NCBI GenBank assembly: GCA_002712945.1
Contig: PAVA01000013.1
Coordinates: 1-13,514 of the forward strand
Reading direction: 5' to 3'
DNA length: 13,514 nucleotides
DNA from: Citromicrobium sp.
Lineage (GTDB): Bacteria; Pseudomonadota; Alphaproteobacteria; Sphingomonadales; Sphingomonadaceae
Under the pieces are notes generated by a model, which was given only the letters and a program-made list of their open reading frames with translations, made no database searches and was not told where the DNA came from. This document shows positions 1 through 8,176 of this stretch, piece after piece. The position numbers and the translations under genes are program-made. Position 1 is the first letter of the stretch. Every line of letters begins with the position of its first letter.

Positions 1-924
1 ATCGGCGGGATCGGCTGGGCGCTGGTCGGCTTCTTCAACGGCGCGACCACTATTCTGCACCGCGAGTTCAACCCCGGTGCCGTGCTCGATGCCATGGCGA
101 ACGAGGGCATTTCCAAGATGTTTCTCGTCCCCACCGCGATCCAGATGCTGCTGCTCGAACCGAATGTGCGCGAGCTGGATTTTCCCAAGCTGCGGCACAT
201 TCTCTACGGTGCGTCACCCATCGCGCTCGACCTGCTGCGCGAGGCGGCACAGGTGTTCGGCTGCGGCTTCTGCCAGCAATACGGCATGACCGAGACCTGC
301 GGGACGGTCGTGTATCTCCCGCCGGAGGACCATACGCCCGAAGGCAACGAGCGGATGCGCGGCGCGGGCAAGCCCATGCCGGGGGTCGAGCTGCGCGTGG
401 TCCACCCGCAGGACCGCACCGTGCTGCCGCCGCGCGAAGTGGGCGAGGTCGAGACGCGCTCGGTCGCCAACATGATCGGTTACTGGAAGCGCGAGGATGC
501 GACGGCCGAGACGGTCGACGGGGACGGCTGGCTACGCACGGGTGACGCGGGCTACCTCGACGAGGACGGCTACCTCTACATCCACGACCGCTTCAAGGAC
601 ATGATCATCACCGGCGCGGAGAACGTCTATCCCGCCGAGGTCGAGAACGCGATCTACAGCCATCCGGGGGTGCAGGAGGTCGCGGTGTTCGGCGTACCCG
701 ATCCCAAATGGGGCGAGGCGGTGAAGGCGGCAGTGGTCCGCAGGCCCGGCACGCAGGCGAGCGAGGACGAGATTATCGCCTTCGCGAAGGAGCGGATCGC
801 GGGCTTCAAGGTGCCCAAGTCGATCGACTTCATCGACGAGCTTCCGCGCAATCCGTCGGGCAAGGTGCTGCGCCGCGCCCTGCGCGATCCCTACTGGGAA
901 GGAAGCGACCGGGGCGTGGGCTAG
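1..924 (+). CDS. Acyl-CoA ligase (AMP-binding, ANL superfamily), C-terminal part
   Basis: This ATP-dependent ligase converts a carboxylic acid to its acyl-CoA through an acyl-adenylate. The reading frame is open from base 1, so the N-terminus (about 200-240 residues, including the P-loop-like A3 motif) lies outside the window; 307 residues are visible. Core ANL motifs are present in order: QYGMTET (A5) near visible residue 94, TGDAGY with the ribose-binding Asp at 182, the hinge stretch DRFKDMIITGAENVYP from 196 (Arg at 197), and NPSGKVLRR with the catalytic A10 Lys at 288. The ending PYWEGSDRGVG resembles bacterial fatty-acid/aryl-CoA ligases of the FadD3/FadD13 kind. It is followed 49 nt downstream by an acyl-CoA dehydrogenase, so the pair probably activates and then dehydrogenates one substrate. 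The family is secure; chain length or aromatic specificity cannot be read from this fragment. Confidence 0.93.
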   Translation: MGGIGWALVGFFNGATTILHREFNPGAVLDAMANEGISKMFLVPTAIQMLLLEPNVRELDFPKLRHILYGASPIALDLLREAAQVFGCGFCQQYGMTETCGTVVYLPPEDHTPEGNERMRGAGKPMPGVELRVVHPQDRTVLPPREVGEVETRSVANMIGYWKREDATAETVDGDGWLRTGDAGYLDEDGYLYIHDRFKDMIITGAENVYPAEVENAIYSHPGVQEVAVFGVPDPKWGEAVKAAVVRRPGTQASEDEIIAFAKERIAGFKVPKSIDFIDELPRNPSGKVLRRALRDPYWEGSDRGVG

Positions 925-973
925 ACCCGCCTCGCACCCTCCCGTCCCTCCCGCCGCCGACAATGGAGTATCG

Positions 974-2149
974 ATGAGCCTTTCCGAACAAGCGCAAACC
1001 CTCGCCTCGCTAGTCGAGGATTTCGTCCGGGAGACAATCGCTCCGTTCGAGCGCGATCCGCGCTGCGGCGGCCACGGGCCGGGCGAGGAACTGGTTCGCG
1101 AATTGCGCGATCTGGCGCGCGAGGCGGGCCTGATGACGCCGCACATCAAGGAAGATGGCAGCCACTTCTCGCATCGCGATACCGCCGCGATCCTGCGCGC
1201 GGCGGGCCTCTCTCCCCTCGGCCCGGTCGCCCTCAACGTGGCGGCCCCGGACGAAGGCAACATGTTCCTCCTCGGCAAGGTCGCAAGCGAGGACCAGAAG
1301 GCGCGCTTCCTTGCCCCGATGCTGAGCGGGCATGCGCGTTCGGCCTTCTTCATGACCGAACCTGCCGAGGATGGCGGCGCCGGGTCCGACCCCTCGATGC
1401 TGCAGACCACCGCACGGCGCGATGGCAACCACTGGGTGATCGAGGGGCGCAAGGCCTTCATCACCGGGGCCGAGGGCGCGAAGGTCGGGATCGTGATGAC
1501 CATGACCGATGAGGGCGCGACGCTGTTCCTCGCCGATCTGCCCGACCCCGCGATCCGTATCGAGCGGGTGCTCGACACGATCGACAGCTCGATGCCCGGT
1601 GGCCATTCGGTCGTGGCGATCGACGGGCTGCGGGTTCCGGCGGACCGGATTCTCGGCGAGGTGGGCGAGGGCTTTCGTTACGCACAGGTCCGGCTCGCTC
1701 CGGCCCGTCTGACGCATTGCATGCGCTGGCACGGCGCAGCGACCCGCGCGCACGAGATCGCCTGCGCCTACGCCGTAAAGCGGCACGCCTTCGGCAAGAT
1801 GCTGGTCGATCACGAGGGCGTGGGCTTCATGCTGGCCGAGAACCGCATCGCGCTCAAGCAGGCGGAGCTGATGATCGACTGGTGCGCGGACGTGCTCGAC
1901 CGGGGCGAACAGGGCACGACCGAGAGTTCGATGACCAAGGTCGCGGTGGCCGATCTGCTGTTCGGCATCGCCGACCGCTGCGTTCAGGTGATGGGCGGAA
2001 CGGGCGTTTCGGGCGATACGATCGTCGAGCAGGTGTTCCGCGAAATCCGCGCCTTTCGCATCTATGACGGCCCGACCGAGGTCCACAAGTGGAGCCTTGC
2101 CAAGAAGATCAAGCGGGAAGCTCTGGCCGCGCTCGATGCCGGTGCGTGA
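974..2149 (+). CDS. Acyl-CoA dehydrogenase, ACAD10/11 (FadE2)-like
   Basis: An FAD-dependent acyl-CoA dehydrogenase of 391 residues that would introduce an alpha,beta double bond and pass electrons to ETF. The ATG has GGAG 5 nt upstream (965-968). The N-terminal helical domain carries the stretch APDEGNMFLLGKVASEDQK, followed by AFFMTEP (TEP at 128-130), which is how the ACAD10/11 and FadE2 group reads. The beta domain has the GSDPS flavin contact and EGRKAFITGA. The C-terminal helical domain has QVMGGTGVSGDT and IYDGPTEVHKWSLAKKI. The usual catalytic Glu of the YEG motif is Asp here (D365), as in ACAD10/11-type enzymes. After the TEP motif there is a slightly enlarged loop (AEDGGAGSD). It is probably co-transcribed with the ligase upstream. 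Known family members act on unusual acyl-CoAs; mammalian ACAD10/11 are linked to 4-hydroxy acid breakdown. The substrate here is unknown. Confidence 0.93.
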   Translation: MSLSEQAQTLASLVEDFVRETIAPFERDPRCGGHGPGEELVRELRDLAREAGLMTPHIKEDGSHFSHRDTAAILRAAGLSPLGPVALNVAAPDEGNMFLLGKVASEDQKARFLAPMLSGHARSAFFMTEPAEDGGAGSDPSMLQTTARRDGNHWVIEGRKAFITGAEGAKVGIVMTMTDEGATLFLADLPDPAIRIERVLDTIDSSMPGGHSVVAIDGLRVPADRILGEVGEGFRYAQVRLAPARLTHCMRWHGAATRAHEIACAYAVKRHAFGKMLVDHEGVGFMLAENRIALKQAELMIDWCADVLDRGEQGTTESSMTKVAVADLLFGIADRCVQVMGGTGVSGDTIVEQVFREIRAFRIYDGPTEVHKWSLAKKIKREALAALDAGA

Positions 2150-2154
2150 ACGCT

Positions 2155-2167
2155 GCCCGTCGGGCTT
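2155..2167 (+). terminator. Weak hairpin after the acyl-CoA dehydrogenase
   Basis: GCCCGTCGGGC followed by TT lies 6 nt after the acyl-CoA dehydrogenase stop. The stem is only 4-5 bp and there is no real T-tract, so it is at best a weak or Rho-assisted end. Confidence 0.2.
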
Positions 2168-2200
2168 GCCGATGGTCGCGCCGCCGCGCACGCCATCGCC

Positions 2201-2254
2201 GGGCCGATGCGACCGGGTTTCCCATTGGGCCGATGCCGACTATCGGCGATAGGC
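2201..2254. promoter_or_regulatory. Repeat and dyad cluster upstream of the NMO-family gene
   Basis: In the 147-nt gap before the flavoprotein gene, GGGCCGATGC occurs twice (2201-2210 and 2227-2236), 26 nt apart start to start. The second copy runs into two overlapping dyads: GCCGA-CTA-TCGGC (2235-2247) and CTATCG-G-CGATAG (2240-2252). The cluster ends about 45 nt before the start codon, a position that suits a repressor operator or leader hairpin. No clear -35/-10 pair is seen. The regulatory role is inference from position and symmetry only. Confidence 0.3.
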
Positions 2255-2296
2255 CACGCTCGATTTGCAAACAGGCCCGGCAGGGGAGGAGACAAG

Positions 2297-3271
2297 ATGA
2301 AGACGCGGATCACCGAGATGCTGGGTATCGAACGCCCGATCGTGCAGGGCGGCATGCAGTCGGTCGGCTATGCCGAACTGGCCAGCGCGGTCTCGAACGC
2401 GGGCGGCCTCGGGATCATCACTGCCCTGACCCAGCCATCGCCCGAGGCGCTGCGCGACGAGATCGAGAAATGCCGGTCGATGACCGACAAGCCGTTCGGC
2501 GTGAACATGACCGTCTTCCCCACCATGAACGCGCCCGATTATGCCGCCTACGCAAAGGCCATCGTCGATAGCGGCGTCAGAATCGTAGAGACCGCCGGCA
2601 CGCCCGCCGTGGCCGAGGTGTGGGACATCGTGAAGGCGGCGGACTGCGTCGTGCTCCACAAGTGCACCGCCGTGCGTCATGCCCTCTCCGCCGAGCGCAA
2701 GGGCGTCGACATCATCTCGATCGACGGGTTCGAGTGTGCCGGCCACCCCGGCGAGGACGATATTCCCGGCCTGATCCTGATCCCCGCCGCCGCCGACAAG
2801 GTGAAGATCCCGCTGCTGGCGAGCGGCGGTTTCGGCGACGGGCGGGGGCTGGTCGCCGCGCTCGCGTTGGGCGCCGAAGGGATCAACATGGGCACGCGTT
2901 TCTGCGCCACGAAGGAAGCGCCGATCCACGACAATGTGAAGGCGAAGTATATCGAGAACGACGAGCGCGGGACGCACCTGATCTTCCGCCAGTTCCGCAA
3001 TACCGCGCGGGTCGGCAAGTCGGCGGTGTCCGACCGGGTGGTCGAAATCCTGCAGAACCCCGATGCGCAGTTCGAGGATGTGGCGCAGTATGTCTCGGGC
3101 GCGAAGGGCCGCGAACTGCTGCAGACCGGCGACCTGTCCGAAGGCGTGTTCTGGGCCGGGATGGTTCAGGGCCTGATCGACGACGTGCCGACCTGCCAGG
3201 AACTGCTTGACCGGATCATGGACGAGGCGCGCGAGATCATCGAACAGCGTCTGCCGCGCCTCCAGAGCTGA
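2297..3271 (+). CDS. Nitronate monooxygenase / 2-nitropropane dioxygenase family FMN protein
   Basis: A TIM-barrel FMN enzyme of 324 residues. The chosen ATG has AGGAG 5 nt upstream (2287-2291); an in-frame ATG at 2207 would add 30 residues without family resemblance. Visible family features are IERPIVQGGMQ at the first strand, KPFGVNMTVFP, FECAGHPGEDD with the likely catalytic His at 150, LASGGFGDGRG and GINMGTRF (FMN phosphate loops). Textbook nitronate monooxygenases read GGHTG or GGHAG at the His loop; this one reads CAGHPG. Family members annotated this way include enzymes that oxidise nitronates, FabK-like enoyl reductases and CoA-thioester dehydrogenases such as mycobacterial IpdC. Because it follows an acyl-CoA ligase and dehydrogenase, a CoA-substrate redox role is at least as likely as nitroalkane detoxification. 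It may have its own promoter. It converges with the K+ channel gene, with 15 nt between the stops. Confidence 0.88.
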   Translation: MKTRITEMLGIERPIVQGGMQSVGYAELASAVSNAGGLGIITALTQPSPEALRDEIEKCRSMTDKPFGVNMTVFPTMNAPDYAAYAKAIVDSGVRIVETAGTPAVAEVWDIVKAADCVVLHKCTAVRHALSAERKGVDIISIDGFECAGHPGEDDIPGLILIPAAADKVKIPLLASGGFGDGRGLVAALALGAEGINMGTRFCATKEAPIHDNVKAKYIENDERGTHLIFRQFRNTARVGKSAVSDRVVEILQNPDAQFEDVAQYVSGAKGRELLQTGDLSEGVFWAGMVQGLIDDVPTCQELLDRIMDEAREIIEQRLPRLQS

Positions 3272-3286
3272 TCCCCCGGGTCCGCG

Positions 3287-4339
3287 TCAGCCCAGTTCGT
3301 TCGCCAACTTGCGCCACTGGGCCGGGCTCGGCTCGCGGCGCTCGTTGGCGATGTAGAACAGCGTGTCGCCGCCCTGGATCTGCCGGTCGGCGACGCAGTT
3401 CAGGTCGAGATGCTTGCCGCCTTCCTCGCTCACCCCGATCAGCGTGATGCGGTGCGAGCGCTTGAGCGCCACCAGCGCATCTATATAGGCCATCGGCGGC
3501 GTCCCCTCGGGCACGCAGAGCGAGAAGGCCGTGCTCTCGGTGCGTGAAGAGAACATCAGGTTCGCGAGCCGCGAGGCGCCCGGATCGTTTGCCGCGCGAA
3601 CCATCATGTCGACCGAGATCGAGGAGAACACCTCGATATTGTCGATCTGATGCTCGATCAGGCGCGCCGTATCCTCGTTCTCCATATGCGCGACGATGTG
3701 GGTCTCGGGCGCCGCCGCCCGCGCGGCCAGAGTGGCGGCCAGCGTATCGTCGTCGTTCGCGCCCCGGATCAGGATCGACGAGGCCTTCGCGGCGCCGGCG
3801 CGCGCATAGCCGTCGAAATCCGAAAGCCTCTCGGTAAACACGAAGTCGATCGCTTCGGGCAGGGGGTTCTCCTGCACCGCCGCCGCCATCAGCACCGGGC
3901 GGACCTGCTGGCTGCGATCCTCCAGCAGCGTTTCGATGAGGCGTTTGGTGGCGCGTTCCTGCCACCCGACGATCACGATATGGTCGCTGCGGTTCGCGTA
4001 AGTCCCTTTGCCGTCCAAGCCTCGCCTCCATTGGTTGCCGATATCGCTCACCGCCTTGCCCAGCACGGCGGTAAACAGCGCGATCGCGCCGGGCAGGATC
4101 ACGATCGCCGCGGCGGTGCGCCCCGCTTCGGTCTGCGGGCTGAGATCGCCATAGCCCACGGTCGTGGCGGTGGTGGTATAGTAGTAGAAGTAGACCGCAG
4201 GGTCGGAAATCAGCTCGGTTTCGCCGGTCAGTGCCAGCACGATGTAGGAGAGTGCGACGTGCGCCAGCAGCACCGCGACCAGCACGCTCCACCGCAGCGT
4301 CGCGATGGCGTAGTAGATCTGCTGCCAGGCCCGTTTCAT
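3287..4339 (-). CDS. MthK-like potassium channel with RCK (TrkA-N/TrkA-C) domain
   Basis: A 350-residue inner-membrane K+ channel subunit with two transmembrane helices and a cytoplasmic RCK module; such subunits assemble as tetramers. From the ATG at 4339, helix 1 is about residues 17-37, the pore region carries TTTATTVGYGDLSP with the K+ filter TVGYGD at 60-65, and helix 2 is about 73-94. The Rossmann strand reads HIVIVGWQERATK near 118. It has a GW.E turn instead of GxGxxG, which is how the Ca2+-gated channel MthK reads in this position. A TrkA-C-like domain occupies roughly the last 90 residues. Start choice is uncertain: ATG 4348 (3 residues longer) and GTG 4384 (15 longer) are in frame, and none has a strong Shine-Dalgarno. 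It is divergent from fumarase and convergent with the NMO-family gene. The ligand is unknown. Confidence 0.9.
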   Translation of the reverse strand: MKRAWQQIYYAIATLRWSVLVAVLLAHVALSYIVLALTGETELISDPAVYFYYYTTTATTVGYGDLSPQTEAGRTAAAIVILPGAIALFTAVLGKAVSDIGNQWRRGLDGKGTYANRSDHIVIVGWQERATKRLIETLLEDRSQQVRPVLMAAAVQENPLPEAIDFVFTERLSDFDGYARAGAAKASSILIRGANDDDTLAATLAARAAAPETHIVAHMENEDTARLIEHQIDNIEVFSSISVDMMVRAANDPGASRLANLMFSSRTESTAFSLCVPEGTPPMAYIDALVALKRSHRITLIGVSEEGGKHLDLNCVADRQIQGGDTLFYIANERREPSPAQWRKLANELG

Positions 4340-4364
4340 CGCCCCCATGGGAGGCAGGGCATAG

Positions 4365-4401
4365 CGGGCCCCGTCCGCAAGCACAATTCACGCGGGGCCC
4401 G
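4365..4401. repeat. 9-bp GC-rich inverted repeat between channel and fumarase genes
   Basis: CGGGCCCCG (4365-4373) and CGGGGCCCG (4393-4401) are exact reverse complements separated by 19 nt. The dyad sits in the shared upstream region of the divergent K+ channel (start 4339) and fumarase (start 4477). It could be a two-site operator or a hairpin in the channel leader. It overlaps the longer GTG start option of the channel, which argues mildly for the shorter start. Chance in GC-rich DNA is possible. Confidence 0.4.
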
Positions 4402-4476
4402 TCACCGAATTCCCGGCCCAGTGCGGGAACGGCGGACGCACGAGCGGGTTTTAAGACAATAGCCGGAAAGGATTCC

Positions 4477-5928
4477 GTGACCGATCAGGGCCGCACACTC
4501 CGCGATATCAATGTCGGTATCGACGCCTCGGGCGAGCGCATCGAATTCGATTCGATGGGCGAGGTGCGGGTGCCGGCCGACCGCTACTGGGGCGCGCAGA
4601 CCGCCCGGTCGCTGCAGCACTTCGCCATCGGCGAGGACCGCATGCCGATCGAGCTGTGCCGCGCCTATGGCTACCTCAAGAAGGCCTCGGCCATCGTCAA
4701 CGCGCGCGCCGGCCTGCTGCCGCGCGACACATGCGAAGCGATCGTGGCTGCGTGCGAGGAACTGGTCGCGGGCGAGCTGGACGATCATTTCCCGCTGCGT
4801 GTCTGGCAGACGGGCTCCGGCACGCAGACCAATATGAACGTCAACGAGGTGATCGCGAACCGCGCGATCCAGCTGCTCGGCGGAGAACTCGGCAGCCAGA
4901 AGCCGGTCGCGCCGAACGACGATGTCAACAAGAGCCAGTCGTCCAACGACACCTTCCCGACCGCGATGCACCTGGCCGCTCTGGGCGCGCTCGACAGCCG
5001 TCTGCTGCCCGAGATGGAGCAGCTGGCTGAAACGATCGAGAACAAGGCGGCTGCGTGGATGGACGTGGTCAAGATCGGACGCACCCATCTGCAGGATGCT
5101 GTTCCGCTGTCGGTCGGGCAGGAATGGTGCGCCTGGGCCGAAGCGCTGCGCGCGGCGGCGGCCGATGTCGGCCATGCGCGCGAGGGGCTGCTGGAAATCG
5201 CGCTCGGCGGTACTGCGGTCGGCACCGGGCTCAACGCGCCCGAGGGCTTTTCGGAAGATGTCGCGCGCGAAATCGCCCAGCTCACGCGCTTGCCCATCCG
5301 CACCGCGCCCAACAAGTTCTACGCCCAGGCGACGCTCGACCCCTTCGTGCGGCTTTCGGCTGCCCTGCGCGGTGTGGCCGTGGCGCTGGTCAAGATCGCC
5401 AACGACCTGCGCTGGCTCGCCAGCGGTCCGCGTTGCGGGATCGGCGAGTTGAAGCTGCCGGAGAACGAACCCGGCTCCTCGATCATGCCGGGCAAGGTCA
5501 ATCCGACCCAGAGCGAGGCGCTGCTGATGGTCGCGATGCAGGTGATCGGCCACGACACGGCGAACGCGATGGCGGGCAGCTGGGGCAACCTGCAGCTGAA
5601 CGCGATGCGCCCGGTGATCGCCGCCAACGTGCTCCATTCGATCCGCATCCTCGCCGATGGCTGCGCCAGCTTCCGCAGCAACGCCATCGAGGGGGCCGAG
5701 CTGGACCGGGACCGGATCGGGCACCTGCTCGAACAATCGCTGATGCTGGTGACCGCACTGGTCCCGGAAATCGGCTATATCGAGGCCGCCCATATCGCGG
5801 AGGCCGCCGCTGCCAAGGGCACCACCTTGCGCGAGGAAGCGATCGCCAGCGGCAAGGTGAGCGCGGAAGACTACGACCGGATCGTGCAGCCGCACACCAT
5901 GATCGGCGACGGGCTCTCGGGCGCGTGA
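4477..5928 (+). CDS. fumC: Fumarate hydratase class II (fumarase C)
   Basis: Reversible hydration of fumarate to L-malate in the TCA cycle; cytoplasmic, a homotetramer in known members. The product is 483 residues, slightly longer than the E. coli enzyme (about 467) because of some 15 extra N-terminal residues before SMGEVRVPADRYWGAQT. The GTG start at 4477 is preceded by AAAGGA with about 5 nt spacing; the open frame further upstream runs through the intergenic dyad and is not family-like. Family features are GSGTQTNMNVNEV, KSQSSNDTFPTAMH, GRTHLQDAVPLS with the catalytic His at 204, GGTAVGTGLN, and the SS-loop signature GSSIMPGKVNPTQ with the catalytic Ser at 334. This distinguishes it from the iron-sulfur class I enzymes. 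Aspartase and argininosuccinate lyase share the fold, but the IWQTGSGTQ-like and KVNPTQ context fits fumarase. Malate synthase G follows on the same strand. Confidence 0.96.
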   Translation: MTDQGRTLRDINVGIDASGERIEFDSMGEVRVPADRYWGAQTARSLQHFAIGEDRMPIELCRAYGYLKKASAIVNARAGLLPRDTCEAIVAACEELVAGELDDHFPLRVWQTGSGTQTNMNVNEVIANRAIQLLGGELGSQKPVAPNDDVNKSQSSNDTFPTAMHLAALGALDSRLLPEMEQLAETIENKAAAWMDVVKIGRTHLQDAVPLSVGQEWCAWAEALRAAAADVGHAREGLLEIALGGTAVGTGLNAPEGFSEDVAREIAQLTRLPIRTAPNKFYAQATLDPFVRLSAALRGVAVALVKIANDLRWLASGPRCGIGELKLPENEPGSSIMPGKVNPTQSEALLMVAMQVIGHDTANAMAGSWGNLQLNAMRPVIAANVLHSIRILADGCASFRSNAIEGAELDRDRIGHLLEQSLMLVTALVPEIGYIEAAHIAEAAAAKGTTLREEAIASGKVSAEDYDRIVQPHTMIGDGLSGA

Positions 5929-5944
5929 TTGCGGCGGATCGCCG

Positions 5945-5959
5945 GTGCCGTAACGGCAC
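5945..5959 (+). terminator. Hairpin just after fumarase
   Basis: GTGCCG-TAA-CGGCAC forms a perfect 6-bp stem with a 3-nt loop, starting 17 nt after the fumC stop. There is no T-tract behind it, so it would be a processing or Rho-assisted end and not a classical intrinsic terminator. Confidence 0.35.
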
Positions 5960-6007
5960 GCCGCGTCCATCGATATTCCGCATTTGACAGGCCCGCCGGC
6001 AACACGC

Positions 6008-6017
6008 CAAGCGCTTG
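6008..6017. promoter_or_regulatory. Perfect palindrome upstream of malate synthase
   Basis: CAAGCGCTTG is a perfect 10-bp palindrome 53 nt before the malate synthase start. A TTGACA (5984-5989) lies just upstream, at a distance where a -35 box could sit, but I find no convincing -10 about 17 nt downstream. The palindrome is a candidate operator for separate control of the glyoxylate-shunt gene. Confidence 0.3.
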
Positions 6018-6070
6018 CCACAAGGTTATCAGCGACAAGGCCAGCAGTAGAGAAAAGGGGTAATCTCGCG

Positions 6071-8176
6071 ATGGGTGATGCAGGCATGCAGGATCGGGCG
6101 GATTTGAAGGTCGCAAGCGAACTCGTCGATTTCGTCGAATCGCGGGTGCTGCCCGGCCTCGATATCGAAGCGGCGGACTTCTGGTCCGGTGCCGCTGCGA
6201 TATTCGAACGCTTCGTGCCGGATAACCGAAACCTGCTGCAGAAGCGCGAGGCGATGCAGGCGAAGATCGACGCATGGCACCGGGAGAATCCCGCACCGAT
6301 CGATTCCGCCGCGTACAAGCGTTTCCTGACCGATCTGGGATATCTCGTCCCCGAACCCGAGGCCTTCACCGTCGACCCGCAGAACGTCGACCCCGAGCTC
6401 GCACAGATCGCGGGCCCGCAGCTGGTCGTGCCCGTGCTGAACGCACGGTTCCTGCTCAACGCCGCCAATGCGCGCTGGGGCAGCCTCTACGATGCGCTCT
6501 ATGGCACCGACGCGATTCCCGGCGCGCCGGAGCCGGGCGGTTACGACGAGGCGCGCGGGGCAATGGTGATCGACTGGGGGCGCCAGTTCCTCGACCGGGC
6601 GGTGCCGCTGGAAGACCAGCTCTGGCGCAACTGGGACGGAAGCGAACCGAAGCTGAAAGCGCCCGCGCAGGTCGTGGGGCGCAACGGGCAGAACTGGCTG
6701 ATCCGCCACAACGGCCTGCATATCGAGATCGTGATCGATCCCGATCATCCGGTCGGCAAGACCGACAAGGCCGGCGTTGCGGACATCGTCATGGAAGCGG
6801 CTCTTTCGACCATTTGCGATTTCGAGGATTCGGTCGCGGCGGTCGATGCCGAGGACAAGGTGCTGGGCTATTCCAACTGGCTCGGCCTGATGAAGGGCGA
6901 CCTGCAGGAGACCTTCATGAAGGGCGGGAAGGAGATGACCCGCACGCTCAACCCCGACCGCGAATATGTCGGCCTAGACGGCAAGGAGTTCACCCTCCCG
7001 GGGCGCAGCCTGCTGCTGGCGCGCAATGTCGGCCATCTGATGACCACGCCCGCGGTGATCCTGGCCGATGGCAACGAAGCGCCCGAGGGCATTCTCGATG
7101 CGATCGTGACCGCGACCATCGCCTGCCACGACCTCAAGCGGACGGGCACGCTGTCGAACAGCCGCGAAGGATCGATCTACCTCGTGAAGCCCAAGATGCA
7201 CGGGCCGGAAGAATGCGCCTTCACCAACGCCTTGTTCGATGCGGTGGAGGACATGCTCGGCCTCGAACGGCACACGATCAAGGTCGGCGTGATGGACGAG
7301 GAACGGCGGACGTCCGCCAATCTCGCGGCCTGCATCCACGAAGTGCGCGACCGGATCATGTTCATCAACACCGGCTTTCTCGACCGCACGGGGGACGAGA
7401 TCCACACCTCGATGCGGGCAGGCGCGATGCGCCGCAAGGGCGCGATGAAGGAAACGCCCTGGATCGCCGCTTACGAGGATCGCAATGTCCAGATCGGGCT
7501 TGCTTGCGGCCTTTCCGGCAAGGCGCAGATCGGCAAGGGCATGTGGGCAATGCCCGACCGGATGGCGGACATGCTGGCGGAAAAGGTCGGCCACCCGATG
7601 TCGGGCGCGAACACCGCCTGGGTGCCTTCGCCCACCGCCGCGACGCTGCATGCGACCCATTACCATCTGGTCGACGTGTTCGAGCGGCAGGGCGAACGCG
7701 GCGAAGAGCAAATCGCGCCGCTCTCCGACCTGCTGACGATCCCGCTGCACGAGGGGGAGAACTGGTCGGGCGAGGAAATTCGCGCCGAGCTGGAGAACAA
7801 CGCCCAGGGCATCCTCGGCTATGTCGTGCGCTGGGTCGACCAGGGCGTCGGCTGCTCCAAGGTGCCCGACATCAACGACGTCGGCCTGATGGAAGACCGC
7901 GCGACCTTGCGCATCTCGAGCCAGCATATCGCCAACTGGCTGGAACATGGCGTGGTTACGCCGTCCGAGGTGGACGATGTGCTGCTGGAAATGGCGAAGA
8001 AGGTCGACGCGCAGAACGCGGGCGATCCGGCGTATCGGCCGATGGCCGACGATCCGGCGAACTCCTTGGCCTTCCAGGCCGCGCGTGCGTTGATCTTCGA
8101 GGGAGCCGAACAGCCGAGCGGCTATACCGAGCCGCTGCTGCATGCCTACCGGCAGAAGGTGAAGGCGGGGGGCTGA
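6071..8176 (+). CDS. glcB: Malate synthase G
   Basis: Condenses glyoxylate with acetyl-CoA to give malate and CoA in the glyoxylate shunt; cytoplasmic, a monomeric Mg-dependent enzyme in known isoform G members. At 701 residues it matches isoform G (E. coli 723). The ATG at 6071 has AAAAGGGG about 10 nt upstream; an in-frame ATG at 6086 is also possible. Visible motifs are [17 protein letters not shown] (Mg-binding acidic residues), [14 protein letters not shown] with the catalytic Arg at 318 (E. coli R338), [11 protein letters not shown] near 371-380, [22 protein letters not shown], and [14 protein letters not shown] with the catalytic base Asp at 609 (E. coli D631). No isocitrate lyase is in the window. 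It lies 142 nt after fumC with a hairpin and a palindrome between them, so independent control is likely. It converges with the downstream flavoprotein gene, 14 nt stop to stop. Confidence 0.97.
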   Translation: MGDAGMQDRADLKVASELVDFVESRVLPGLDIEAADFWSGAAAIFERFVPDNRNLLQKREAMQAKIDAWHRENPAPIDSAAYKRFLTDLGYLVPEPEAFTVDPQNVDPELAQIAGPQLVVPVLNARFLLNAANARWGSLYDALYGTDAIPGAPEPGGYDEARGAMVIDWGRQFLDRAVPLEDQLWRNWDGSEPKLKAPAQVVGRNGQNWLIRHNGLHIEIVIDPDHPVGKTDKAGVADIVMEAALSTICDFEDSVAAVDAEDKVLGYSNWLGLMKGDLQETFMKGGKEMTRTLNPDREYVGLDGKEFTLPGRSLLLARNVGHLMTTPAVILADGNEAPEGILDAIVTATIACHDLKRTGTLSNSREGSIYLVKPKMHGPEECAFTNALFDAVEDMLGLERHTIKVGVMDEERRTSANLAACIHEVRDRIMFINTGFLDRTGDEIHTSMRAGAMRRKGAMKETPWIAAYEDRNVQIGLACGLSGKAQIGKGMWAMPDRMADMLAEKVGHPMSGANTAWVPSPTAATLHATHYHLVDVFERQGERGEEQIAPLSDLLTIPLHEGENWSGEEIRAELENNAQGILGYVVRWVDQGVGCSKVPDINDVGLMEDRATLRISSQHIANWLEHGVVTPSEVDDVLLEMAKKVDAQNAGDPAYRPMADDPANSLAFQAARALIFEGAEQPSGYTEPLLHAYRQKVKAGG

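Noticed and set aside
1010..2191. 393-residue - strand open frame opposite the acyl-CoA dehydrogenase
   Set aside because: Antisense shadow of a gene with a full set of ACAD motifs; no recognisable domain.
3237..4391. 384-residue - strand open frame overlapping the K+ channel in another frame
   Set aside because: The alternative frame has the K+ filter and RCK motifs; this one is Arg-rich noise.
4402..6468. 688-residue - strand open frame opposite fumarase and the start of malate synthase
   Set aside because: Long antisense frame expected at high G+C; composition is that of a shadow and it spans two confidently assigned genes.
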